DNA of 64,000 nt from the NCBI GenBank assembly GCA_964438735.1, contig CAYTLW010000008.1, positions 52,349 to 116,348 on the forward strand, given 5' to 3'. This document shows, piece after piece, positions 24,647-32,104 of this stretch. The DNA is from CAYTLW01 sp964438735. GTDB lineage: Bacteria; Myxococcota_A; UBA9042. Positions within the stretch are counted from its first letter, which is position 1, and every line of letters begins with the position of its first letter. The notes under the pieces were generated by a model. The model worked only from the letters and a program-made list of their open reading frames with translations, did not search any database and had not been told where the DNA came from. The position numbers and the translations under genes are program-made.

Positions 24647-26795
24647 GATCCCTCGTCAATCTGGCGTGGTAGAAGCCATCCGGCCCGACGGCGGAGAGCG
24701 GGCCCGTGGCCATGAAGTCAGCGTCCGCGGGCCCCTGGCGGCCTTCATTTGTCAGCTGCCAATCGGTCGCCTCGTCCAGGAAGCGGCGGATGACCTGCTC
24801 GTTTTCGGCCGGCAGGATGGAGCAGGTGGCGTAGATCAGGCGTCCACCGGGACGCACTGCGACAGCCGCCTGGCGCAGAATGGCCAGCTGCTGGTCGGCA
24901 AAGCGCCCGAGCCACTGGGCATCCAGGTGCCAGCGAAGCTCCGGCGTGCGGCGCAGGGCCCCCGCCGACGAACAGGGGGCGTCCACCAGGACCGCGTCGA
25001 ATCCGCCGTCTGGTTCGGCCCGATGTGGCCGGTCTGCGTGGTGGCGGACAATGACCCTGTCCAGCCCCGCGCGGCGCAGCCGTCGGCTGCACTCGGCGAG
25101 CCGACGATGGTGCACGTCCATGGCGACGAGCACGCCCCGGCCAGCCATGGCCGCGGCCAGAGCCAGCGTCTTGCCGCCAGCGCCGGCGCACCAGTCGGCG
25201 ACCGTCTCCCCCGGCTGGGCGTCGACGGCCTGGGCGATGGCCTGGCTGCCGGCGTCCTGGATCTCGAAATGACCGGCCGCAAACTCCGGCAGGGCGGTGA
25301 TGCGGGTATTGCGCAGGCAGAGCAGACCATGCGCCAGACCAGGCGCCGCCGTCGTGCGCACGCCAACCTTCGCCAGCGTCCTCACAATGTGCTGTCGATC
25401 GCCGCGCGCCGGGTTGATTCGCACGGTCAATGGACCGCGTTGATCCTGGTATCGCAGGGCCGCGTCGGCGTGTGCCGGGCCGAGCTGCTGCCGACAGGCG
25501 GCGACGAAATCGGGATGATGACCCATCACGAGCGCCTGGGCCGCCGGGCCATCATCACTGGCCAGCCGATTCTGCGCCGCTCGCAAGGCGCGCGCGAGCC
25601 GCTTGCGGCTCTGTGGCAATCGATCGTCGAGCCCGGTGTCGCGACTGGCAAAGGCATCCAGCGCGCTGGCGCCGCTGCCGCCGCGATGATCCAAGGGCGC
25701 GCCCGCTGGATCGAGGTCGGCGAGCGCCAGGACTGCCAGCAGCGGGGCGTTCGATGGCGACAGCTCCCGCGGGTCCATGGTCTCAGGGTCGCCGGCATCG
25801 CGACCCAGGGCCGCTCGCGCCAGGGCCAGCCGGCCCAGGTTTCGCAGGCCATGCCAGACCACCTCAGCTACGGCGGCCCGTTCACGGGCGCCCAGCATCG
25901 GACGGTCACCGAGGGCCGCCTCCATCGCCTTGTCGGCGTAGCGCAGGTTGCGTGTCAACGCGATGTCGAACGCCGCGGCCATGGCCTCCAGGCCCAGCCG
26001 ACGTACGAAGAGCGGCGCCGCACCTCGACTTCGAGCGTCCTGCAGGCCCAACACCGTGGCGCTCAACCTGGCGGCAGCCCGACCGCGATGGGAGACCCCA
26101 TGCTTGGCCTCTGGCGCGGCCTCGGCGAAGGTCTTGCCCAACCCTTCGTGAAAGAAGATCGGATCGTAGCCAAAGCCCCCCTCTCCGCGTGGCGCCTGCA
26201 ACAACGTGCCGCGCACCCGCCCGGTGAAGGCCCGCCAGGGCAGCCCGTCTTCGGTTCGCCGGCAGCCCGGCCCCTCGGCCAGCGGCCCACAGAGCACCAG
26301 GGCACACTCGAACGCAGCGAGCCTGCCGGCGGCCGGCACGTCGGCCATGCGCTCGAGCAACAGGGTCATATTTGTCGCGTCGTCGGCTTCGGCACCGGCG
26401 AAGCGCGCGCTGTGCACGCCCGGCGCGCCATCCAACGCGTCGACGACCAGTCCGGAGTCGTCGGCCAGGGTGCTGAGCCCGCTATGCCGGAAGCCCGACA
26501 CCGCCTTCAGCAAGGCGTTGCCGACGAAGTTCTCGGCGTTCTCCTCCACTTCGGGAAGTTGCGTGTCGAGCGAATCGGGGCCCACGACCTCAACCGCCTG
26601 GTCCGACAGCAGCTTGCTGAACTCGGCCAGCTTGCCGGCGTTTGTGGTGGCCACCAACAGGCGAGTCGGCGGCAGCGGGTCGAGTGCGCGTGGACCCGGC
26701 GGACGTCGCCCACGCGGAGCCGGCGCACGGCGGCGATCCTGCCGTCTGTCCGGTCCTCTCCGACCGGGGCGTGCGACCCGTCGTCCGCGACCCAT
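24639..26795 (-). CDS. Fused RdgB nucleotide pyrophosphatase and RsmB 16S rRNA methyltransferase
   Basis: One uninterrupted 718-residue frame with two enzymes. ATG 26795 follows a strong AGGAGG. After a basic Arg/Pro tail (about 40 residues), residues about 45-240 are RdgB/HAM1: ATTNAGK, LADDSGLVVDAL, GGFGYDPIF and a SHRGRA close to the canonical SHRxxA, which hydrolyse ITP, dITP and XTP. Residues about 265-420 are the NusB-like N-terminal domain of RsmB, and 430-718 the SAM methyltransferase with ADWCAGAGGKTL, DAPCSSAG and YATCSILPAENE; the two cysteines are the catalytic pair for m5C at position 967 (E. coli numbering). Both halves look complete. A missed stop or assembly join is possible but the fused frame has no gap. 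Confidence 0.9.
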   Translation of the reverse strand: MGRGRRVARPGRRGPDRRQDRRRAPAPRGRRPPGPRALDPLPPTRLLVATTNAGKLAEFSKLLSDQAVEVVGPDSLDTQLPEVEENAENFVGNALLKAVSGFRHSGLSTLADDSGLVVDALDGAPGVHSARFAGAEADDATNMTLLLERMADVPAAGRLAAFECALVLCGPLAEGPGCRRTEDGLPWRAFTGRVRGTLLQAPRGEGGFGYDPIFFHEGLGKTFAEAAPEAKHGVSHRGRAAARLSATVLGLQDARSRGAAPLFVRRLGLEAMAAAFDIALTRNLRYADKAMEAALGDRPMLGARERAAVAEVVWHGLRNLGRLALARAALGRDAGDPETMDPRELSPSNAPLLAVLALADLDPAGAPLDHRGGSGASALDAFASRDTGLDDRLPQSRKRLARALRAAQNRLASDDGPAAQALVMGHHPDFVAACRQQLGPAHADAALRYQDQRGPLTVRINPARGDRQHIVRTLAKVGVRTTAAPGLAHGLLCLRNTRITALPEFAAGHFEIQDAGSQAIAQAVDAQPGETVADWCAGAGGKTLALAAAMAGRGVLVAMDVHHRRLAECSRRLRRAGLDRVIVRHHADRPHRAEPDGGFDAVLVDAPCSSAGALRRTPELRWHLDAQWLGRFADQQLAILRQAAVAVRPGGRLIYATCSILPAENEQVIRRFLDEATDWQLTNEGRQGPADADFMATGPLSAVGPDGFYHARLTRDHD

Positions 26796-26905
26796 GACGC
26801 CTCCTGCCAACCCACGTCAGCCCACGCGTCACCATCCCGCAGCACGCGCCGCGGGGTTGTATCGCATTGTCGCTTCGGCGACCACTGCGGCAACAGGTAC
26901 CTTCC

Positions 26906-26934
26906 TTGACCCGCCGAGCCCACACCGCTACGGT
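26906..26934 (+). promoter_or_regulatory. Candidate sigma-70 promoter for the lipoprotein at 26996
   Basis: TTGACC (26906-26911) and TACGGT (26929-26934) with a 17-nt spacer, 61 nt before the ATG. The -35 box matches five of six positions and the -10 box three of six. The intergenic region is divergent with the rdgB-rsmB operon; no matching minus-strand promoter was found. Confidence 0.45.
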
Positions 26935-26995
26935 CGAGCCGACTTGGAGGTTTCGGCCCCTTCTTCCTTCCCGACCCACACGCACGCGACGTCAC

Positions 26996-27991
26996 ATGCG
27001 CTACCCCAACGCCCCTCAGAACGAACCTGTCAGCGTCCCGCGAACCCCCTTCGCTCGCCGCTACATCGCTCTTCTTGCTCTGGCCGCTACCGGCGCGCTT
27101 GTCGCGTGTAGCGGGCAGCACATCAAGGACCCGGACGGAGACGGCACCCGCGACAAGGCGCGGCCGTTCTCCAAACTCGGCCCGACCGAGGACAACCTGA
27201 ACGTCGGCATCGGCGACCGCGAGGACTGGCGTTACATCCTGCCCGAGCGCGCCGGTCGCATGCAGATGCGCATCTCCGTCGGCAAGTGGGAGGAATCCAG
27301 CATCTCCGGCCACGTCACGATCTTCACCGAAGTGGGCGATCGGATCGCCGAGAAAGAGATGCCGTCCGGCAGCGGCACGCTCAAGTTCCGCTTCGAGGTC
27401 GAGACCGACATGCGCTACCTGGTTCGCTTCCGGGCCAGCCGTGGCAAGGGTCAATACGCCGTCGAGGTCGACTTTGGCGAGGGCAACTGCGCCTCCTGCT
27501 CGTCCAAACAGGACTGCGTCAATGGCCGCTGCGTGGCCAGGGCCTGCCCGGGCGGATGCGGCGCGGGACACCGCTGCGACCGCTCCTCGCGCAAGTGCGT
27601 GCGCGACTCCGGCGGCGGCGGCACGAATCTATGCGCTGGCGTTCGCTGCCCCTCGGGTCAGTATTGCGCGCGGTCCAGCGGTCGCTGCGTCAAGCGGGCT
27701 GCCCGCTGCCCGGCCGGCCAGGTCCGCAAAGGTGGCAAGTGCGTCACCAAGAAGAGCGATATCGTCTGCTCCGTAGTCGACGCCCGCGCCACTGGTAACG
27801 GCTCCCTGTTGACCTTGAGCGCCGGCGACAACAAGAAGGTGAAGAAGGGCGCCAAGGGATACATCAAGGGGCTGTCCGGCAGCTCGTTCACGGTGATCGC
27901 GGTCTACCCGAGTCGGTGCAAGGCCCGCTGCAAGGCCCCGCTGAACAAGATTCTCGGCGGCAAGGCCCGGACCGCGGTGATCCGCCGTTAG
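26996..27991 (+). CDS. Lipoprotein with beta domain, Cys-rich segment and C-terminal barrel-like module
   Basis: A 331-residue lipoprotein. ATG 26996 gives a signal peptide ending in the lipobox LVAC (about residue 39). Residues about 55-160 look like a pre-peptidase C-terminal-type beta domain (DREDWRYILPERAGRMQMRI, TDMRYLVRFRASRGKGQYAV). Residues about 165-245 hold a Cys-rich stretch (CASCSSKQDC, CPGGCGAGHRC, CPSGQYC, CPAGQVRKGGKC). The last 80 residues (VVDARATGNGSLLTLSAG, GSSFTVIAVYPSRC) resemble a small beta-barrel module found in surface proteins of this lineage. No catalytic motif. The following gene is 37 nt away on the same strand and may be co-transcribed. Confidence 0.8.
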   Translation: MRYPNAPQNEPVSVPRTPFARRYIALLALAATGALVACSGQHIKDPDGDGTRDKARPFSKLGPTEDNLNVGIGDREDWRYILPERAGRMQMRISVGKWEESSISGHVTIFTEVGDRIAEKEMPSGSGTLKFRFEVETDMRYLVRFRASRGKGQYAVEVDFGEGNCASCSSKQDCVNGRCVARACPGGCGAGHRCDRSSRKCVRDSGGGGTNLCAGVRCPSGQYCARSSGRCVKRAARCPAGQVRKGGKCVTKKSDIVCSVVDARATGNGSLLTLSAGDNKKVKKGAKGYIKGLSGSSFTVIAVYPSRCKARCKAPLNKILGGKARTAVIRR

Positions 27992-28028
27992 GCCACACCT
28001 CTCCCGGGCGGGAGTCGACCTTTCCAGT

Positions 28029-29732
28029 ATGGCCAGGCAATCGGTCACCGTTTACGGATTGGTGCTGCTGCTTAGCGTAGCTGCATGTTGCGGCAAGCAG
28101 CGCCCTGCGGCCGGCGCTCGGGCCACGGAGGGCACCCCCTCATCCGCGTCGCTCAATGCGCTGCCCCACGTGACCCTGGTCGCGCTGAGCGACTGGCAGG
28201 CGGTGCTCAAGCCCTGCGGATGCACCATCGAATTGCAGCGGGGCGGCATCGAGCGGATCGCCCGCGACCTGGCTTCGCTGCGTGCCGCGGACGGCTCCGT
28301 ATTGCTGCTACATGCCGGTACGCTGCTGACCGAGGATGAAGCGCCCGATGCCGATCGCCGGCAACAGCGGAATCTGAGAGTCGGCGCATTCTCGCGCATG
28401 CTCGATCACATCGACATGGCCGCTGTGGCCCTGTCCAGCGCCGACCTGGCTCGCGGTGGGCCGTCGGTGAATGCGGCCTACAACCGATCCCATTGGCCGG
28501 TCCTGGCCAGCGGTTGGAAGAGCGGCGTCAAGCGCGCCCGCGCCACGACCATCGCTCGTACAGCCAGCGGCGTGCAGGTGGGCATCACCGCCGTCGATCC
28601 CCGCTCCGCGGCGACGGCCAAGAAGCGTGTCGCCCTGGTCGCCGGCCACGTGCAGGCCATGCGCGGGGAAGGGGCCCAGATCATCATCCTGTTGAGCAAT
28701 CTGGGCATGCGCCAGAGCCGCAAGCTGGCCCGCAAGGTGCAGGGCATCGACGTCGTCGTCATCGGCCAGGTGCCCGAGCGCTCCGAACCTGTGGACGAGC
28801 TGGAGCGCGACGGTGCCAACGAGGGCACGTTGCTCTTGCGCACCCCAAGGCATGGCGCCTGGCTGGCGCGATTGACCCTGGCCCTCAACGGCGAAGGAAA
28901 GTGGCGCGAGGTCAGCGAATACGCCCCCGGCGCCGTCGATGAACTCAGCGCCCGTGAGCAGGCCCAGCGCGACGATATCGCCCGCCTTCGCAAGGGGGGC
29001 GGGGTCTCCGTTGCCAGGGCGCTGCCCTTCTTCGAGCGCCGCTTGAACGAGACCCGCAAGCGGTACGAGCAAGCCAAAGCCGTGCGTGGCAAGCCACTGC
29101 CGGCAGGACGCCTGGCAGCCTATCGAGCCGTCGGTCTGCCCTGGTCGCTGACCCCCGACGCCGCGGTCGCCCGCATGGTGAAGGCCTACGATGACGCCGC
29201 CGCCGAAATCAACGTCAAAGCCGCCGCAAAACCTCTGCCCGGGCTGCCCGGCAAGGCGACCTACGCCGGTCATGCCGCGTGCGTGGACTGCCACGACGAG
29301 GTGTCGGGTTTCGTCGACAGCGATCCCCACTACCACGCCTGGGAGACCCTCCAGAAGGTCAACAAGACCCGCGACCTGGATTGTGTGCCATGCCATGTCA
29401 CGGCCTTCCGGAAGCCGGGCGGCAGCGCCTTCGACAACCTGCCGCAATATGTCAACGTGCAGTGCGAAGCCTGTCATGGCGCTGGCTCCAAGCACGTGGA
29501 TGCCGACGGCGAAGGGGGCGGCGTGCAGCGGGTTCCGGAGGCCTCGGCCTGCCGCGAATGCCACACCTACGAGCACTCGCCGCGATTTGACTACAACTCC
29601 TATCGACAGCGCCTGCGGGTGCCCGGTCACGGTAAGCCGGCGCCGGAGAGCGCAGAGGCACCGCCGCCTGCGCCCGAACCGGCCCCCAAACCTGCAGCGA
29701 AGAAGCGGGCCGATAAGCGGAAGCGACGGTGA
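28029..29732 (+). CDS. Tetraheme cytochrome lipoprotein with metallophosphatase-like N-terminus (Cys paralogue)
   Basis: A 567-residue protein. Lipobox SVAAC (about residue 19) follows a short hydrophobic segment. The metallophosphatase-like region (about residues 45-260) starts with the PCGC motif (KPCGC, about 62-66), followed by RGGIERIARDL and LLLHAGTLL, aligning with the candidate selenoprotein at 6327 and showing Cys where that gene has TGA. The C-terminal part is a cytochrome c554-like domain with four CxxCH sites: CVDCH, CVPCH, CEACH and CRECH (about residues 418-512), so four covalently bound hemes on the periplasmic side. The tail is Pro/Lys-rich. The heme part suggests electron transfer; phosphatase activity is unproven since metal-binding residues of UshA are not all evident. 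Stop overlaps the next GTG. Confidence 0.85.
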   Translation: MARQSVTVYGLVLLLSVAACCGKQRPAAGARATEGTPSSASLNALPHVTLVALSDWQAVLKPCGCTIELQRGGIERIARDLASLRAADGSVLLLHAGTLLTEDEAPDADRRQQRNLRVGAFSRMLDHIDMAAVALSSADLARGGPSVNAAYNRSHWPVLASGWKSGVKRARATTIARTASGVQVGITAVDPRSAATAKKRVALVAGHVQAMRGEGAQIIILLSNLGMRQSRKLARKVQGIDVVVIGQVPERSEPVDELERDGANEGTLLLRTPRHGAWLARLTLALNGEGKWREVSEYAPGAVDELSAREQAQRDDIARLRKGGGVSVARALPFFERRLNETRKRYEQAKAVRGKPLPAGRLAAYRAVGLPWSLTPDAAVARMVKAYDDAAAEINVKAAAKPLPGLPGKATYAGHAACVDCHDEVSGFVDSDPHYHAWETLQKVNKTRDLDCVPCHVTAFRKPGGSAFDNLPQYVNVQCEACHGAGSKHVDADGEGGGVQRVPEASACRECHTYEHSPRFDYNSYRQRLRVPGHGKPAPESAEAPPPAPEPAPKPAAKKRADKRKRR

Positions 29733-30565
29733 ACACACGGCTCGGCCTCGCGTTGCTGCTGACGCTGGCCCCTTGGTCCCTGTTGGCCGCGCCCCCGACA
29801 CCGCTATCCGCCGAAGATCCCAGCAGCAGACCGCCATTGAGCAGCGTGCCGGCCCCTTCGGCGCCCGTTCCGACCGAGACCCGCTTCGACGGCGGCCACA
29901 TCGGCCCCTTCGCCGCCGTCGGCTTCGGCTGGCCCGATCGCCTCGACGCACCCGCAGGCCAGCTCGGCTGGGGGATTCGGGCGGGCCTTCGCTACGCGAC
30001 GTTGCTGCAGCTGCTGGACCTGGAGACGTGGTGCGAATACGGCGGTCATCCCGCCAGCGGGGCGGGCAGCATCCGGCGCACGACGCTGGGCATTCAGGTC
30101 AACCTCCACCCACTGTTCTGGTTGTTGGTCTGGGATAACCTGGCCGGCTGGCTCGGTGCCGGCGTGCACGGCTACCTGTCCACGGGCGCGGCGCATATGT
30201 CGGTGCAGGGCGTCGATCTGGTCGCCGCCACCGGCGGCCAGGGGGCGACCGTGGCGCGCTGGGCGATGCACAACGAGGTCGGCCTGGGCTTCGACGTGCC
30301 CCTGAGCAGCCGCAAGGCGACGTCAGGTCTGTGGCTCAGCCTGCGCGGAGGCTGGCGATGGCTCCACATCTCCCAGGCGCCCGGCCAGCGATTGGATCTG
30401 GGCGACCTGCACCTGCAGATCGCCATCGGCTGGCGTCGCTACGCGTCTTTATCGGCCTCTCCGGCATCCGCCGGGCGGGTCAGGTTCGGCGGGCCGTCGG
30501 CCAGCGCCGGGTTGGCGATGCGGCGATCGAAATCCAGCCAGATGCGCGCGTCGTCGCGACAGTGA
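29729..30565 (+). CDS. Secreted protein, outer-membrane beta-barrel candidate
   Basis: A 278-residue protein. GTG 29729 overlaps the upstream TGA, giving translational coupling with the cytochrome gene. A signal peptide (LALLLTLAPWSLLA) is followed by a Pro/Ser-rich linker and alternating hydrophobic/aromatic strands (IGPFAAVGFGWPD, GWGIRAGLRYATLL, LWLSLRGGWRWLHI, LHLQIAIGWRRY) typical of small outer membrane barrels. The barrel signature ends at IAIGWRRY near 30440; the last about 42 residues are low-complexity and lie antisense to the convergent gene at 30439. The true stop may have been lost or extended. Function unknown. Confidence 0.7.
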   Translation: MNTRLGLALLLTLAPWSLLAAPPTPLSAEDPSSRPPLSSVPAPSAPVPTETRFDGGHIGPFAAVGFGWPDRLDAPAGQLGWGIRAGLRYATLLQLLDLETWCEYGGHPASGAGSIRRTTLGIQVNLHPLFWLLVWDNLAGWLGAGVHGYLSTGAAHMSVQGVDLVAATGGQGATVARWAMHNEVGLGFDVPLSSRKATSGLWLSLRGGWRWLHISQAPGQRLDLGDLHLQIAIGWRRYASLSASPASAGRVRFGGPSASAGLAMRRSKSSQMRASSRQ

Positions 30566-31095
30566 TACGTCCGGCAGAACAGCGGGCGATTGTCCCAGAC
30601 CGTGCAGCCGAGCTCGGGCGATTGGTGCACACAACGACCGTCATTGCGCCGCTTGTTGACGTAGGGATCGCGGTACTCCCACTTGACCACGCCTTCATCC
30701 AGGTCCTGGGTGCCCAGGGCGAAAGCCTGGGTACAGCAGGCAGCGCGACAGCTGGACAAGCGCTCGGCGCAATCCACCACCGTCACCGGCACGTCGTCGC
30801 CGTACTTGTCCACGTCGGGCGCGATGCGTACCCGAAAGCGTGGCTGCTCGGCCTGTTCGGCGTAGGCACGGCTGGCCTGGTCGACCGTTGCGGTATCGAC
30901 GACCCGCGCGTTGGCGAGCGCGTGCCCCAGTCCGTTGAGCACGTGCGTCTGCGCCTGAAGGGCGCGCTGGTTGCGGGTGAGCACGACATGGCAGAAGCGC
31001 AACCCGCCCTCCACCTCGCGGCGTAGCGCAGCCACTTCCCGCCGAAGTTCATCGACGTCTTGCTGGTCTTCTTCCGGCGGGTCGGTGTCGTTCAT
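30439..31095 (-). CDS. YkgJ family cysteine-cluster protein
   Basis: A 218-residue protein. ATG 31095 has a perfect AGGAGG upstream. The central region carries the YkgJ/UPF0153 cysteine cluster: SSCRAACC, then GRCVHQSPELGCTVWDNRPLFCRTYHC, of the CxxxCxxCC type thought to bind zinc or an iron-sulfur cluster. The N-terminal 40 residues form an acidic helix (DVDELRREVAALRREVE). No signal peptide, so cytosolic. Members are of unknown biochemical role; some are linked to redox or metal handling. Its 3' end overlaps the convergent beta-barrel gene by 127 nt. Confidence 0.85.
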   Translation of the reverse strand: MNDTDPPEEDQQDVDELRREVAALRREVEGGLRFCHVVLTRNQRALQAQTHVLNGLGHALANARVVDTATVDQASRAYAEQAEQPRFRVRIAPDVDKYGDDVPVTVVDCAERLSSCRAACCTQAFALGTQDLDEGVVKWEYRDPYVNKRRNDGRCVHQSPELGCTVWDNRPLFCRTYHCRDDARIWLDFDRRIANPALADGPPNLTRPADAGEADKDA

Positions 31096-31137
31096 GTGGC
31101 CTCCTGGAGTCAGGGTGGGCCACGGCCGCCGCGGGCG

Positions 31138-31980
31138 TCAATTCTGGCATTCATCGCCATCTTCGGGGATGCAGCGGAAGCGCACATGCAGGTGGTCGGC
31201 GTGGCCGCGGGCGTGCCGGATGATGCCCCGTCGCGCCGAGCGACCCGCCGGATATTGGAAGACCTTGTGCAGGGTCCTGGCGTCTACGCCTTCATCTTCC
31301 AGGTGGCGGACCATCAAGGCCTGCAGGTTGTAGTCGACGAAGATGTAGTGCACCAGGCCGGTGTGCAGCAGCGCTCCGATCAGCGTCCACGTCTTCTCGA
31401 TGTCGATATTGCCCGAGTGCATCCGTCGAAAATGCGGCAACGCTTCGTTGTTGCTGGCGAAGTAGCCGATGTCCACGTCGCGGCCACTGCGATGTGATCG
31501 ATGCGGTCGCAGGCGGCCGCCATTCTCCCGGGACAGCGCGCCGACCACCACCGGCACCGTGCCCCGATGCAGTTGGACCACCTCGGCAAGCGCCCACTGC
31601 AGGATCGCCACCGTGCGGTCGGTGCCCCAGCCGGCCTTGTTGCGACGCACCCAGCCGGGCCCGCGCTTGGGAAACAAGCAGCCGTTCTCCAGGCGACCAG
31701 CGGTGGCCTTGCCGGGTGACCGCGAGGGGACATCCTTGCGATTGGCACATCGGGGAGCGCCCAAAGCACGCGGCGCAGCGGTAGGGCGCCTGTTGCGCGG
31801 CTGGCGGATTCTGGTGCCCGCTGGCAGTCGTACATGCCTGGGATTGGGCACGATGGGTTCGACCGCGTCATCATCGACGAAGTGCATCCGGTCGACGTAG
31901 TTCGGCCGTTCCTCAGGTGCGCTGCAGGCGCCGGCCAGCAGCAAACACAGGATCGCGATCTCGGGGTGGCATCGGCTCAC
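31138..31980 (-). CDS. mepA: Penicillin-insensitive murein endopeptidase (MepA, M74), lipoprotein
   Basis: A lipoprotein form of the LAS/M74 D,D-endopeptidase that cleaves D-Ala-mDAP crosslinks in peptidoglycan. GTG 31980 gives a compact signal ending in the lipobox LAGAC; TTG 32016 would add 12 residues. Zinc-ligand motifs are complete: HRSHRSGRDVDIGYF (H-x6-D type) and GHADHLHVRF near the C-terminus. A large insertion-free core (GALLHTGLVHYIFVDYNLQALM) matches the fold. It ends about 40 nt before the YkgJ gene start on the same strand, so the two could form a unit. It is 124 nt downstream of the PTS operon, possibly under a separate promoter. Confidence 0.85.
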   Translation of the reverse strand: MSRCHPEIAILCLLLAGACSAPEERPNYVDRMHFVDDDAVEPIVPNPRHVRLPAGTRIRQPRNRRPTAAPRALGAPRCANRKDVPSRSPGKATAGRLENGCLFPKRGPGWVRRNKAGWGTDRTVAILQWALAEVVQLHRGTVPVVVGALSRENGGRLRPHRSHRSGRDVDIGYFASNNEALPHFRRMHSGNIDIEKTWTLIGALLHTGLVHYIFVDYNLQALMVRHLEDEGVDARTLHKVFQYPAGRSARRGIIRHARGHADHLHVRFRCIPEDGDECQN

Positions 31981-32104
31981 GATCAGCCAGTATCGATGTC
32001 CAGCACCCAGGGGCAAGAATCACGCCGATTGCCGCCCTGGGGCCTGGGTTTGCAGACCGTCTCGGGCACGGCCCCCGTCAGAACGCGTCGCGGCCTGCAC
32101 ACAC

